Source of the DNA: Caulobacter segnis
Lineage (GTDB): Bacteria > Pseudomonadota > Alphaproteobacteria > Caulobacterales > Caulobacteraceae
Assembly (NCBI RefSeq): GCF_029543125.1
Contig: NZ_JARQWW010000004.1
Coordinates: 62,001-126,000 of the forward strand
Reading direction: 5' to 3'
DNA: 64,000 nucleotides
Shown here in pieces: positions 9,883 through 18,944 of the stretch. Numbering within the stretch: the stretch's first letter is position 1; each line of letters opens with the position of its first letter. The translations under genes were made by a program, and so were the position numbers. Under the pieces are notes generated by a model. That model made no database searches. It was given only the letters and a program-made list of their open reading frames with translations, and was not told the DNA's origin.

Positions 9883-11319
9883 ATGAAACTGGGATTCAAA
9901 TCGCTGGCGGGCGTAGCGCTCGCGGCGACCGCCGCGGGGGCCTTGGCGGCCTTCCCGGCTCTGGCGCAAGACGCCGCCGCGCCTGTGCCTGACAAGGGCG
10001 ACACCGCGTGGATGCTGGTCTCCACGGTTCTGGTTCTGCTGATGATCCTGCCGGGTCTGGCGCTGTTCTACGGCGGCCTCGTGCGCGCCAAGAACATGCT
10101 GTCGGTCATGATGCAGGTGTCGGTGGTCAGCGCCATCGGCATCGTCGCCTGGGTGTTCTGGGGCTACAGCCTGGCCTTCACCGACGGCGGCTCGCTCGAC
10201 ACCTTCGTCGGCGGTTTCGGCCGCCTGTTCCTGAAAGACGTGACCCCCGCCAGCAACGTGGCGACCTTCTCCACCGGCGTGGTCATCCCGGAACTGGTCT
10301 TCCTGTCCTTCCAGTCGACCTTCGCGGCCATCACCGCCGCCCTGGTGGTCGGTTCGCTGGTCGAGCGCATGAAGTTCGCGGCCATCGTGGCCTTCGCGGT
10401 CCTGTGGCCGATCCTGTCCTACTACCCGATGGCCCACATGGTCTGGTGGTGGCCTGGTCCGGACGCCATCGCCTCGGCGCCTGACGCCGCGGTCAAGGCG
10501 GGCCTGATCTGGAGCTTCGGCGCTCTCGACTTCGCCGGCGGCACCGTCGTCCACATCAACGCCGGCATCGCGGCCCTCGTCGGCGCCATGATCCTCGGCA
10601 AGCGCACCGGCTACGGCAAGGAGCCGATGCCCCCGCACTCCCTGACCCTGACCCTGGTCGGCGCGGGCCTGCTGTGGGTGGGCTGGTTCGGCTTCAACGC
10701 CGGCTCCAACCTGGAATCGAACGGCTACGCCGCCCTGGCGATGATCAACACCTTCGTGGCCACCGCCGCGGCGGGTCTGTCCTGGATCATCACGGAGTGG
10801 ATCACCCGCGGCAAGCCGAGCGCGCTCGGCCTGGCTTCGGGCGTGGTCGCCGGTCTCGTCGCCGTCACCCCGGCCGCCGGTTTCGCCGGCCCGATGGGCG
10901 CGGTGATCCTGGGTCTGATCGTCAGCCCGATCTGCGTGATCTTCTGCTCGGTCGTGAAGAACGCCCTGAAGTACGACGACAGCCTGGACGCCTTCGGCAT
11001 CCACGGGGTCGGCGGCATCGTCGGCGCCATCGCCACCGGCATCCTAGTCAGCCCCGCCCTCGGCGGCGCCGGCGTCGTGGACTACACGAGCTGCGCGGCG
11101 GACGGCGACATCTCGACCTGCGACGCGGCGACCTACGACATGGTCACCCAGGTGATCGCCCAGCTGAAGGGCGTCGGCGTCACCATCGTGTGGTCGGCCA
11201 TCGCCAGCGCCATCGTCTTCTTCCTGATCAAGTTCACGATCGGCCTGCGCGCCGCTCCTGAGACCGAAGAGGAAGGCCTGGACATCGCCGAGCACGGCGA
11301 GCGCGCTTACCACTCGTAA
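9883..11319 (+). CDS. amtB: Ammonium transporter
   Basis: This is the inner-membrane ammonium channel partnered with GlnK. The start at 9883 (MKLGFKSLAGVALAATAAG) gives 478 residues, a cleavable-type signal peptide ending at ALA and eleven membrane helices. The twin pore histidines are visible in VVHINAGIAALVG and DAFGIHGVGGIVGA. DTAWMLVSTVLVLLM and PGLALFYGGLV are the usual first-helix signature. Transcription is expected to follow nitrogen limitation together with glnK. Confidence 0.97.
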   Translation: MKLGFKSLAGVALAATAAGALAAFPALAQDAAAPVPDKGDTAWMLVSTVLVLLMILPGLALFYGGLVRAKNMLSVMMQVSVVSAIGIVAWVFWGYSLAFTDGGSLDTFVGGFGRLFLKDVTPASNVATFSTGVVIPELVFLSFQSTFAAITAALVVGSLVERMKFAAIVAFAVLWPILSYYPMAHMVWWWPGPDAIASAPDAAVKAGLIWSFGALDFAGGTVVHINAGIAALVGAMILGKRTGYGKEPMPPHSLTLTLVGAGLLWVGWFGFNAGSNLESNGYAALAMINTFVATAAAGLSWIITEWITRGKPSALGLASGVVAGLVAVTPAAGFAGPMGAVILGLIVSPICVIFCSVVKNALKYDDSLDAFGIHGVGGIVGAIATGILVSPALGGAGVVDYTSCAADGDISTCDAATYDMVTQVIAQLKGVGVTIVWSAIASAIVFFLIKFTIGLRAAPETEEEGLDIAEHGERAYHS

Positions 11320-11347
11320 GCGACGGAGAAAGGTTCCTGGGGGAACC

Positions 11348-11388
11348 GGGGCGCGGCGGTCGGGGGACCTCCGCGCCCCATCTCTTTT
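11348..11388 (+). terminator. Rho-independent terminator of glnK-amtB
   Basis: GGGGCGCGG pairs with CCGCGCCCC around a loop of about 14 bases, followed by ATCTCTTTT. It lies just past amtB and before the converging ispE. Confidence 0.82.
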
Positions 11389-11399
11389 AAGGGGTCATG

Positions 11400-12281
11400 T
11401 CAGGCCAGACGGCAGGCCCGGACCCACCAGTCCGGGCGCATGGCCAGGATGCGCTCCGCCAGGCCTTCGGCCTCGATGTCGCCGGCGCACAGGGCGAAGC
11501 AGGTCGCCCCCGATCCGGACATGCGGGCCAGCAGGACCTCAGGCTCGCCGCGAAGCAGCTCAAGCACCTCGCCGATGATCGGGGTCAGGGCCACGGCCGG
11601 CGCCTCCAGATCGTTGCGGGTCAGGGTCAGGAAGGCCGCGACCTCCTCCACGCTCTCGAAGTCATCCGGCAGCGGCGGCCGGTCGGCGCCCCAGGGCGAC
11701 ACGGCGGCGTCATAGGCCTTGTAGACCGCCCCCGTGGGCGACGGCGCGCCCGGGTTCACCAGCACGGCGTGCAGCGGCGGCAGGACCGGCGCGGCGCTCA
11801 GCACCTCGCCCCTGCCCTCCCCGATGGCCGGCTGGGCCCACAGGCAGACCGCGCCGTCCGCGCCCAGCTCGGAGGCCAGCGCCTCCAGCGTCTCGTCAGC
11901 CAGGGTCAGCCCCAGGGCCTCGCGCAGCAGGCGGAACGCCGCCCCGGCGTCGCTGGACCCGCCGCCCAGACCGGCGGCGGTCGGCAGGTTCTTCTCCAGG
12001 ATCAGGCGGAACGGCGGCGTCGGGCGACCGGCGCGGCGGATCACCGAATTGGCGGCGCGGACGACAAGATTGGAGTCATCCGTCGGCACACCCTGCGCGC
12101 AGGGCCCGGTCACCTCGAACGCCAGGGCGTCGGCCGGCTGGATCGTCACCCGGTCGCCCACGTCGGCGAAGACCATCAGGCTGCAGACGGGGTGATAGCC
12201 GTCGGCGTCGGGTCCGCCCACGTGCAGGAACAGGTTCACCTTGGCCGGAGCAAAGGCGGCCCTGCCGTCAGTCAGTTTCAC
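11400..12281 (-). CDS. ispE: 4-diphosphocytidyl-2-C-methyl-D-erythritol kinase
   Basis: IspE phosphorylates CDP-methylerythritol in the non-mevalonate (MEP) isoprenoid pathway. This is a 293-residue GHMP kinase. The N-terminal substrate motif is APAKVNLFLHVGG. The GHMP ATP loop is PTAAGLGGGSSDAGAAFRLL at about 95-115, and the C-terminal glycine-rich motif is ARMSGSGATCFAL. It follows the TPR lipoprotein gene by 9 bases and is probably cotranscribed with it. Confidence 0.96.
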   Translation of the reverse strand: MKLTDGRAAFAPAKVNLFLHVGGPDADGYHPVCSLMVFADVGDRVTIQPADALAFEVTGPCAQGVPTDDSNLVVRAANSVIRRAGRPTPPFRLILEKNLPTAAGLGGGSSDAGAAFRLLREALGLTLADETLEALASELGADGAVCLWAQPAIGEGRGEVLSAAPVLPPLHAVLVNPGAPSPTGAVYKAYDAAVSPWGADRPPLPDDFESVEEVAAFLTLTRNDLEAPAVALTPIIGEVLELLRGEPEVLLARMSGSGATCFALCAGDIEAEGLAERILAMRPDWWVRACRLA

Positions 12282-12290
12282 GAGACGCCC

Positions 12291-14033
12291 CTAGCGTTCG
12301 GCGACGGAGGGGGACGTGGCCGGCCCCTTGGCGCCCAGGCCGTTCTTCAGCTTGGCCTCGACCTCGGACCGCAGCACGTCGCTGGGCTCCAGGGACAGGA
12401 CACGGGTCCACTGGAACTGCGCCTCGGTCCGGCGGCCGACGCGCCAGTAGGCGTCGCCCAGGTGGTTGTTCACGTCCGGATCGGCGGGCTCAAGCACCAC
12501 CGCGCGCTCCAGCGTCTCCACGGCGGCCTTGTAGTCGCCCATGCGGTAGTGGGCCCAACCCAGGCTGTCGAGCATGGCGCCCGAACGGGGGTTCACCGCC
12601 ACGGCCTTCTGCACCATGGCCAAGGCCTCGGGCAGACGCTCACCCCGGTCGATCCAGGTGTAGCCGAGGTAGTTCAGCAGCTCCGGCTCGTCCGGCCGCT
12701 GGGCCAGGGCGCGCTCCAGATCCTTTTCGGCTTCGGGCCAGTTGCCGGCCCGCTCCAGCGAAACGCCGCGCATGTAGAGCAGCCGCCAGTCCACGTTCTC
12801 GCCCTGACGGGCGATCACCGGATTCAGCACTTCGACGGACTCGGCCCAGCGGTCGTTAGCCCGCAGCAGTTCGGCCCAGGCGATCTGGCGATCCGCCTCG
12901 TTCGGGGCGGCCTGGGCGGTCTCGCGCACCAGACGGATCGCCGTCTCCTTGTCGCCCTCGGCCTGATAGGTCCAGGCCAGCTTGCCCCGCGCGGAGGCGT
13001 AGAGCGCCGACTTCGGACCGACCCGCAGATAGGTCTCGCGCGCCGCCTGGATGTCGCCGGTGGCGCCCAGCAGGTCGCCCAGCATGACCCAGGCCTCGTC
13101 CCGCTGATCGTCCAGCCGCAGGGCCAGACGCAGATAGGCCAGGGCGATCTGCCGCTGGCGCTCACCCATATAGACGGCCGATGCGGCGATCAGCGCCTGG
13201 GCGGCGCCCTGCTTCAGCGTCGGGGCCGGCGGCGCGGACTTCCCCGCCTCAACCCGCGCCAGAGCTGTGCGCAGGCCCGCATCGTTGGAGCGGATCGCCA
13301 GCGCTTCCTTGTAAACCGCCGCGGCGTCCAGCTTGCGCCCGCGACGCTCCAGGAAGCCGCCGTAGTCCAGGCTGAACAGCGTGCCGGTCTGCGCGTCGGT
13401 GGTCAGGGCCTTGAAGTCGGTCTCGGCCTCGTCATAGCGGCCCGCGCGCTCATACAAATGCGCCTGGCCCAGCAGGCCGAACACCTGAACCACGCGATCG
13501 CCGCGCACCTCGGGGCGGACCACCGCCCCGTCCTTGTCGCCCGCCGCCGCCGCGGCCCAGGGCGCCAGCAGCGCCGCCGCCCCCGCATGAGGGAAGGTGA
13601 TGCGGCCGCCGGTCAGGGCGGCCTGCGCCTGCTTGGCCCGGCCGGAGGCCAGATCCTCGACCGCCGTCACCAGCTGGCCCAGGCGATAGGTCATCTGGCT
13701 TTCGCTGGCCTCGTCCGTGGGAGCCAGGGTGGCCGCGCGGCGCACCTCGCCGGCCAGCAGCGCGGCGGTGAAGGCGCGCTCCCTGACGGCAGCGTCGCCG
13801 CCCAATTGATCGGCGCGGTCGAACAGCTCCGCCGCCTTGCGGCTGTCGCCGTCGTTCAGCGCCGCCTGCCCGGCCAGGAACAGGCCATAGGGCGTCGATC
13901 TGCGCGCCGTGCTGGAGACGATGACGTCGGAGTCCGCGAAGGCGTTCGCTTCAGGCGCCGCCTTGGGCGTTCCCGCACAGGCGGCGGCGAAGGCAAGCGG
14001 AGCAAGGGCGACAAGGCGGGGGAGCAGCTTCAT
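12291..14033 (-). CDS. TPR-repeat lipoprotein
   Basis: This 580-residue protein has a lipoprotein signal: a hydrophobic stretch ending FAAAC, with the lipidated Cys at about 19. The rest is mostly tetratricopeptide repeats, clearest in the C-terminal 200 residues (for example EAEKDLERALAQRPDEPELL, LGWAHYRMGDYKAAVETLER, NHLGDAYWRVGRRTEAQFQW). It is likely a periplasmic face scaffold anchored to a membrane. The gene order TPR protein then ispE suggests cotranscription. No enzymatic domain is visible and partners are unknown. Confidence 0.85.
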   Translation of the reverse strand: MKLLPRLVALAPLAFAAACAGTPKAAPEANAFADSDVIVSSTARRSTPYGLFLAGQAALNDGDSRKAAELFDRADQLGGDAAVRERAFTAALLAGEVRRAATLAPTDEASESQMTYRLGQLVTAVEDLASGRAKQAQAALTGGRITFPHAGAAALLAPWAAAAAGDKDGAVVRPEVRGDRVVQVFGLLGQAHLYERAGRYDEAETDFKALTTDAQTGTLFSLDYGGFLERRGRKLDAAAVYKEALAIRSNDAGLRTALARVEAGKSAPPAPTLKQGAAQALIAASAVYMGERQRQIALAYLRLALRLDDQRDEAWVMLGDLLGATGDIQAARETYLRVGPKSALYASARGKLAWTYQAEGDKETAIRLVRETAQAAPNEADRQIAWAELLRANDRWAESVEVLNPVIARQGENVDWRLLYMRGVSLERAGNWPEAEKDLERALAQRPDEPELLNYLGYTWIDRGERLPEALAMVQKAVAVNPRSGAMLDSLGWAHYRMGDYKAAVETLERAVVLEPADPDVNNHLGDAYWRVGRRTEAQFQWTRVLSLEPSDVLRSEVEAKLKNGLGAKGPATSPSVAER

Positions 14034-14090
14034 GCCCCTTACCTTGTCCCATTCCCGCGCCGCCGCAAGTGCAGCCTGTGCTGTCCCGGC

Positions 14091-15761
14091 TCACATATTG
14101 GGGTAGTTCGGGCCGCCGCCGCCCTCGGGCGTGGTCCACACGATGTTCTGCGACGGATCCTTGATGTCGCAGGTTTTGCAGTGGACGCAGTTCTGGGCGT
14201 TGATCTGGAAGCGCGGATCGGTCCCCTGCTCGTTGTAGAGCACCTCGTACACGCCAGCCGGGCAGTAGAGACGCGCCGGCTCGCCGTACTTGGGCAAGTT
14301 CACCTGGATCGGAACCGACGGATCCTTCAGCTTCAGGTGAGCCGGCTGGTCTTCCTCGTGGTTGGTGGCTGACAGGAAGACCGAGGACAGCTTGTCGAAG
14401 CTGATCACGCCGTCGGGCTTGGGATAGACCAGCGGCTTGTAGTCCTTGGCCAGGCCGGTGGACGCGGCGTCGGTCTTGTCGTGCTTGATGGTGCCGAACA
14501 CCGAGACGCCGAACAGGTGGTTGGTCCACATGTCGAACATGCCCAGCGCGCCGCCGATGAAGGTGCCGTACTTGGACAGCAGCGGCTTGGCGTTGCGGAC
14601 GGTCTTCAGCTCCTTGGCCACCCAGGACTTCTCATAGGCGGTCTGGTAGCTGGTCAGTTCATCGCCGGCGCGGCCGGCCTGCAGGGCGGCGAAGGCCTCC
14701 TCGGCGGCCAGCATGCCGGTCTTCATGGCGTTGTGGCTGCCCTTGATGCGCGGCACGTTCACGAAGCCGGCCGAGCAGCCGATCAGCACGCCGCCCGGGA
14801 AGCTGAGCTTGGGCACCGACTGGTAGCCGCCCTCGGTGATGGCCCGCGCGCCGTAGGCGATGCGGCGGCCGCCTTCCAGGTGCTGCTTGACGGTGGGGTG
14901 ATGCTTGAAGCGCTGGAACTCGTCGAAGGGCGACAGCCAGGGGTTCTTGTAGTTCAGGTGAACCACGTAGCCGATGGCCACGTAGTTCTCACCGAAGTGG
15001 TACATGAAGCTGCCGCCGCCGGTCTTGTCGTCCAGCGGCCAGCCCGTGGTGTGCTGCGCCAGGCCCGGCTGGTGCTTGTCGGCCGGGATCTGCCACAGCT
15101 CTTTGATGCCGATGCCGTACTTCTGGGGCGAACGGCCCTTGTCCAGCTCGAACTTGTTGATCAGCACCTTGGCCAGCGAGCCGCGCACGCCCTCGGCGAT
15201 GAACACGTACTTGCCGTGCAGCTCCATTCCGGGCTGGTAGTCCGGCTTGTTCTCGCCGTCCTTGGCGACGCCCACCACGCCGACGACGATGCCTTTGACG
15301 GAGCCGTCTTCGCGCCAGACCAGCTCGGATGCGGCGAAGCCCGGATAGATTTCGACGCCCAGGGCCTCGGCCTGCTCGGCCAGCCAACGGGTCAGGTTCG
15401 CCAGCGAGCCGATGTAGCAGCCGTGATTGTGCATGAACGGCGGCATGGCGAACATCGGCAGGGACAACTCGCCCGCCTCGCCCAGCAGGATGAACTTGTC
15501 CTTGGTGACCGGGGTCTCCAACGGCGCGCCGCGTTCCTTCCAGTCGGGGAACAGCTCCTTCAGCGCCCTGGGATCGATCACCGCGCCGGACAGGATGTGG
15601 GCGCCGACCTCCGAGCCCTTCTCCACCAGCGCCACCGAAACGTCGGTCCCGGCCTTCTCGGCCATCTGCTTGAGCCGGATCGCCGACGCCAGGCCGGCGG
15701 GACCGCCGCCGACGATGACGACGTCGTACTCCATGGATTCGCGTTCGATCGTTTCCGACAT
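14091..15761 (-). CDS. Electron transfer flavoprotein-ubiquinone oxidoreductase
   Basis: ETF-QO passes electrons from reduced ETF (fatty-acid and amino-acid oxidation) to ubiquinone at the inner membrane. The ATG at 15761 (MSETIERESMEYDVVIVGGG) is preceded by GAGGAGAGG; the upstream extension of the frame lacks such a site. The protein has 556 residues, the family length. The FAD dinucleotide fold is at 10-40 (VVIVGGGPAGLASAIRL). The C-terminal 4Fe-4S domain ligands lie in CPAGVYEVL and NCVHCKTCDIKDPSQN, ending GGGGPNYPNM as in the family. Confidence 0.96.
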   Translation of the reverse strand: MSETIERESMEYDVVIVGGGPAGLASAIRLKQMAEKAGTDVSVALVEKGSEVGAHILSGAVIDPRALKELFPDWKERGAPLETPVTKDKFILLGEAGELSLPMFAMPPFMHNHGCYIGSLANLTRWLAEQAEALGVEIYPGFAASELVWREDGSVKGIVVGVVGVAKDGENKPDYQPGMELHGKYVFIAEGVRGSLAKVLINKFELDKGRSPQKYGIGIKELWQIPADKHQPGLAQHTTGWPLDDKTGGGSFMYHFGENYVAIGYVVHLNYKNPWLSPFDEFQRFKHHPTVKQHLEGGRRIAYGARAITEGGYQSVPKLSFPGGVLIGCSAGFVNVPRIKGSHNAMKTGMLAAEEAFAALQAGRAGDELTSYQTAYEKSWVAKELKTVRNAKPLLSKYGTFIGGALGMFDMWTNHLFGVSVFGTIKHDKTDAASTGLAKDYKPLVYPKPDGVISFDKLSSVFLSATNHEEDQPAHLKLKDPSVPIQVNLPKYGEPARLYCPAGVYEVLYNEQGTDPRFQINAQNCVHCKTCDIKDPSQNIVWTTPEGGGGPNYPNM

Positions 15762-15888
15762 GGCCCTCTCCTCACGCTGCGGCTTGTCCCCTCGCCGCTT
15801 ACGTCTGTTTGAATCGCTTATCGGGAAGCGACGCAAGGGTGGTCAAGGGCTTTGCTGCACTTGCGAAAGGTTCTCTATAAGCAACCTC

Positions 15889-16464
15889 ATGAGCGAAGAC
15901 GTCCGCATCCTTGAAGAAACGGTCCTGTCCCACGACTGGTACCTGTTGAAGAAAACGCGTTTCGAGCATCGCCGCCGGGACGGATCGTGGCAGACCCTGA
16001 GCCGCGAGACCTATGACCGGGGCAACGGCGCGGTGATCCTGCCCTACGACCCGGAACGCGGCACGATCCTGCTGACCCGGCAGTTCCGCTTCCCGGCTTT
16101 CGTGAACGGCCATCCCGAACCGCTGATCGAGGCCTGCGCCGGCCTGCTGGACGACAACGACCCGACGACCGCCATCCTCAAGGAGGCTGAGGAGGAGCTC
16201 GGCTGCCGCATCGACGCTCCGGTCCACGTCTTCGACGCCTTTATGAGCCCGGGCTCGGTGACGGAGAAGCTCAGCTTCTTCATCGCCCGCTATCGCCCCG
16301 CCGACCGCACCGGTGAAGGCGGCGGCGTCGAGGGCGAAGGCGAGGACATCGAAGTCCTGGAGATGAGCCTGGATGAGGCTCTGGCCATGACCGCCGACGG
16401 CCGCATCGCCGACGCCAAGACCATCATGCTGCTGCAGCACCTGCGGCTGAAGGGGCTGGTCTAG
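15889..16464 (+). CDS. Nudix hydrolase, NudK/ADP-sugar pyrophosphatase-like
   Basis: The protein has 191 residues starting MSEDVRILEETVLSHDW. The long upstream open frame runs through the divergent ETF-QO gene and is not coding. The fold is recognisable as the NudK/ADP-ribose pyrophosphatase group: RDGSWQTLSRETYDRGNGAVILPYD, then the Nudix box region with AGLLDDNDP and ILKEAEEELG, where Asp and Lys stand at the usual Glu and Arg positions of GX5EX7REUXEEXGU. Such enzymes cleave nucleoside diphosphates linked to sugars. The precise substrate is not predictable. Confidence 0.88.
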   Translation: MSEDVRILEETVLSHDWYLLKKTRFEHRRRDGSWQTLSRETYDRGNGAVILPYDPERGTILLTRQFRFPAFVNGHPEPLIEACAGLLDDNDPTTAILKEAEEELGCRIDAPVHVFDAFMSPGSVTEKLSFFIARYRPADRTGEGGGVEGEGEDIEVLEMSLDEALAMTADGRIADAKTIMLLQHLRLKGLV

Positions 16465-16509
16465 CCCTTTCCTATTGACCCCGGGCGCTGGGGGGCCTCA
16501 CAGAGAAGG

Positions 16510-17325
16510 ATGCTCGCCGCCTCCGACATGCGCGCCGTCGAGAGCCTGCTCGCCTTCTGGGCCGAAGCCGGCGTCGAGGCGTCCTATGCCGACGCGCCCA
16601 TCGACCGCCTTGCCGAGGGCGCGGCGCTGCTGAAGGCGCGTCAGGCCCCGCCCCCTCCTCCGCCGATCCAGATGGCCGGGCGGGTCTCCGCCGCGCCGCA
16701 GACCGGCGCAGGCATCGCCGCCGCGAAACAGGCCGCGGCGGCCGCCAACACGCTGGAAGAGCTGTTCGCCGCCATCACCGCCTTCGAGGGCTGCTCCCTG
16801 AAGCTGGAAGGCGCCCGCCAGGCCGTGTTCTCGCGCGGCGATCCGAATGCTCCCCTGATGATCATCGGCGAGGCGCCCGGCGCGGACGAGGATCGCGAGG
16901 GCGCGCCCTTCGTCGGACGCGCCGGCAAGCTGCTGGACCGCATGCTGGCCGCCGCCGGCCTGACCGACCGGGTGTTCATCACCAACACCGTCTTCTGGCG
17001 CCCGCCGGGCAACCGCACGCCCAGCCCGGCCGAGCAGGCGGTCTGCGCGCCCTTCGTGGAGCGCGCCGTCGCCCTGGTGAAGCCGAAGATGCTGCTGCTG
17101 GCCGGCGGCGCCTCGGCCAAGGCCATGCTGAAGACCAGCGAGGGCATCCTGTCCATGCGCGGCCGCTGGTTCGAATGGACCCCGGAAGGCGGCGGCGAGA
17201 CCCTGCCCGCCATGCCGACTCTGCACCCCGCCTTCCTGCTGCGGCAGCCTGCCGCCAAGAAGAAGGCGTGGACGGACCTTTTGACGCTTTCAGAGCGGCT
17301 TGATCGTCTGGGCCGGCCCGGCTAG
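16510..17325 (+). CDS. Uracil-DNA glycosylase, family 4-like
   Basis: The enzyme removes uracil from DNA as the first step of base excision repair. It has 271 residues. An Ala/Pro-rich N-terminal region of about 80 residues precedes the domain. Motif A is GEAPGADEDREGAPFVGRAG, then TNTVFWRPPGNRTPSPAE, and motif B is TLHPAFLLRQPAAKK. Cysteines appear in FEGCSLK and AVCAPF; whether a full 4Fe-4S set exists needs an alignment. The start is uncertain: the AGAAGG before the ATG at 16510 is only one base away, so the in-frame ATG at 16528 is possible. No LexA box is visible upstream. Confidence 0.9.
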   Translation: MLAASDMRAVESLLAFWAEAGVEASYADAPIDRLAEGAALLKARQAPPPPPPIQMAGRVSAAPQTGAGIAAAKQAAAAANTLEELFAAITAFEGCSLKLEGARQAVFSRGDPNAPLMIIGEAPGADEDREGAPFVGRAGKLLDRMLAAAGLTDRVFITNTVFWRPPGNRTPSPAEQAVCAPFVERAVALVKPKMLLLAGGASAKAMLKTSEGILSMRGRWFEWTPEGGGETLPAMPTLHPAFLLRQPAAKKKAWTDLLTLSERLDRLGRPG

Positions 17326-17392
17326 TCAAAGGACATCATCGGAAAAGGGCCGCGCCAGAATCGCAAAAGCGAATGGGGCGGGAACAGACGGC

Positions 17393-18511
17393 ATGAAGCG
17401 ATCCGCGCGCATGCTGTTCATGGCCTTCGTCGCCGTGTTCAGCCTGAGCCTGACTCACGTCTCTGCTGAGGCGCGCCCGCGCAAGGGCCGCGCCGCAGCG
17501 GTGAAGGTCGATCGCGCCAAGCTGGCCCGCGAGGCCTATTACGGCGGCGACGTCAAACGCGCCTTCACCCTGGCCGCCATGGCGGGCGAGCGCTGGATCG
17601 CCGGTCTCTCCGCCTTCCGCCTCGGTCGTCCGAGCGAGGCTCAGACCTTCTTCCAGGCCGTGGCCGGCGACACGAAGCAGGACGGCTGGCAGCGCGCCGC
17701 CGCCGCCTTCTGGGCCGCCCGCTCGGCCACCGTCGCCGGGTCGCATGCCCAGGCCGCAGAGTTCCTGCAGCTGGCCGCCGCCGCGCCCCACACCTTCTAC
17801 GGCATGATCGCCGAGCGTCAGCTGGCCCTGGGCGGCGTCCAGGCCGCCGAAGTCGATCCCATCGCCCGCCTGATCCGCGCCTCCTATTCAGCCCCGACAT
17901 TCACGGCGCCGCGAGGCTTCGACATGCCGACGCTGGAGCCGGTGGGCGGCTTCACCATCGACCGCGCCATGGTCTACGCCCTGGTGAAGCAAGAAAGCCG
18001 CTTCGACCCCACCGCCGTGTCGCGCGCCGGGGCCGTGGGCCTGATGCAGCTGATGCCGGCCGCCGCCGCTCGCGCCGCCGGCGACGACAAGCTGCTGGCC
18101 GACAACACTCCGCTGTTCGATCCCGCCTTCAACCTGCGGGTCGGGCAGGACTATTTCACCTGGCTGATGGATCGCGGCCTGCAGAACCGCGACCTGCTGC
18201 GCGCCGTGGCCGCCTACAACGGCGGACCCGGCACCCTGCTCAGGGCGGCCGAGAAACTGGGCGCCGACTGCGACAGCCTGCTGCTGATCGAGAGCCTGCC
18301 GGCCCAGGAGACGCGCAACTACGTCGAGAAGGTCATGGCCAACTACTGGACCTACCGAAAGATGATGGGCGGCGAAAACCATACCCTGGACGCCCTGGCG
18401 CGCGGCGAGAAGCTGGCCGACGCCTCGCTCGACAAGTGGTCGTTCTCAGCCCAGTCGCCGTGGGCGGCCGCGCAGAGCATCGACAGCATCCTGATCGGCT
18501 CGCAGCAGTAG
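17393..18511 (+). CDS. Soluble lytic murein transglycosylase (GH23)
   Basis: The enzyme cleaves the glycan strands of peptidoglycan in the periplasm with formation of 1,6-anhydromuramic ends. The start at 17393 (MKRSARMLFMAFVAVFSL) gives 372 residues with a signal peptide cut near AEA. Residues about 45-170 form an alpha-helical region like a shortened Slt70 superhelix. The catalytic domain begins near 190 with VYALVKQESRFDPTAVSRAG (catalytic Glu), followed by GLMQLMPAAA and AYNGGPGTLL. Its last 66 bases overlap the end of the convergent glycosyltransferase-like gene. Confidence 0.94.
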   Translation: MKRSARMLFMAFVAVFSLSLTHVSAEARPRKGRAAAVKVDRAKLAREAYYGGDVKRAFTLAAMAGERWIAGLSAFRLGRPSEAQTFFQAVAGDTKQDGWQRAAAAFWAARSATVAGSHAQAAEFLQLAAAAPHTFYGMIAERQLALGGVQAAEVDPIARLIRASYSAPTFTAPRGFDMPTLEPVGGFTIDRAMVYALVKQESRFDPTAVSRAGAVGLMQLMPAAAARAAGDDKLLADNTPLFDPAFNLRVGQDYFTWLMDRGLQNRDLLRAVAAYNGGPGTLLRAAEKLGADCDSLLLIESLPAQETRNYVEKVMANYWTYRKMMGGENHTLDALARGEKLADASLDKWSFSAQSPWAAAQSIDSILIGSQQ

Positions 18512-18865
18512 GCCGTCCTCCAGCTTCGGGCGGCTGAACAGACCCGACTTGCCCCAGGTCGCGGCCTTGCTCCCATGATCGGCGATGTGGCGCGCGGCCT
18601 CCTCCTCCCACCCTGCCGGCAGGACCTTTCCAGGTCCCAGGATCAACAGCCAACAATGACGCGCCGTGGCGCAGGCGGCCTTGAGCGTCCCTTCGACGAT
18701 CTTGGCGCCCGTCTCCTCGGCGATATCGACCGTCGAGGCCTGATTGGCGGGATCCGCCAGAATCACCTCCTTCACGAAGCCGTCCATCGCCATGGGCACC
18801 AGGGCCGCCAGGGTTCGGACAAGCCCGGCCGGGTCGTCGTTCGTGGGAATGATCACGCTCAGCAT
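18446..18865 (-). CDS. Short glycosyltransferase-2-like protein with degenerate active site
   Basis: The ATG at 18865 begins MLSVIIPTNDDPAGLVRTLA, the typical start of a GT-A family 2 transferase; a TTG at 18901 is a less likely start. The protein has about 139 residues, about half or less of a full enzyme. The canonical DGGSTD is replaced by DPANQAS and the HADT (DxD) motif by GPGK in LLILGPGKVLPAGW, so sugar-nucleotide and metal binding look lost. It overlaps the end of the lytic transglycosylase by 66 bases and is divergent from the SOS-controlled radical SAM gene. It could be a non-catalytic relic or a pseudogene still in frame. Confidence 0.6.
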   Translation of the reverse strand: MLSVIIPTNDDPAGLVRTLAALVPMAMDGFVKEVILADPANQASTVDIAEETGAKIVEGTLKAACATARHCWLLILGPGKVLPAGWEEEAARHIADHGSKAATWGKSGLFSRPKLEDGLLLRADQDAVDALRGRPRRLG

Positions 18866-18906
18866 CGCCGGCCATGAAGCCCGCCCGTTCCAAACGGTCA
18901 AGGATC

Positions 18907-18938
18907 GTTCTTGTTATGTTCTCATCGTGCGCTAGAAT
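18907..18938 (+). promoter_or_regulatory. LexA (SOS) box over a sigma-70-type promoter
   Basis: GTTC-N7-GTTC at 18907-18921 is an exact match to the alphaproteobacterial LexA site. TTGTTAT at 18911-18917 and GCTAGAAT at 18931-18938, 13 bases apart, fit the Caulobacter housekeeping promoter pattern. The box covers the -35. The predicted start of transcription falls at or next to the ATG at 18945, implying a leaderless mRNA. Confidence 0.8.
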
Positions 18939-18944
18939 GCGCCC

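Noticed and set aside
11397..14372. 991-codon open frame opposite ispE and the TPR gene
   Set aside because: Crosses two real genes on the other strand and is Gly/Arg/Gln-rich low-complexity translation.
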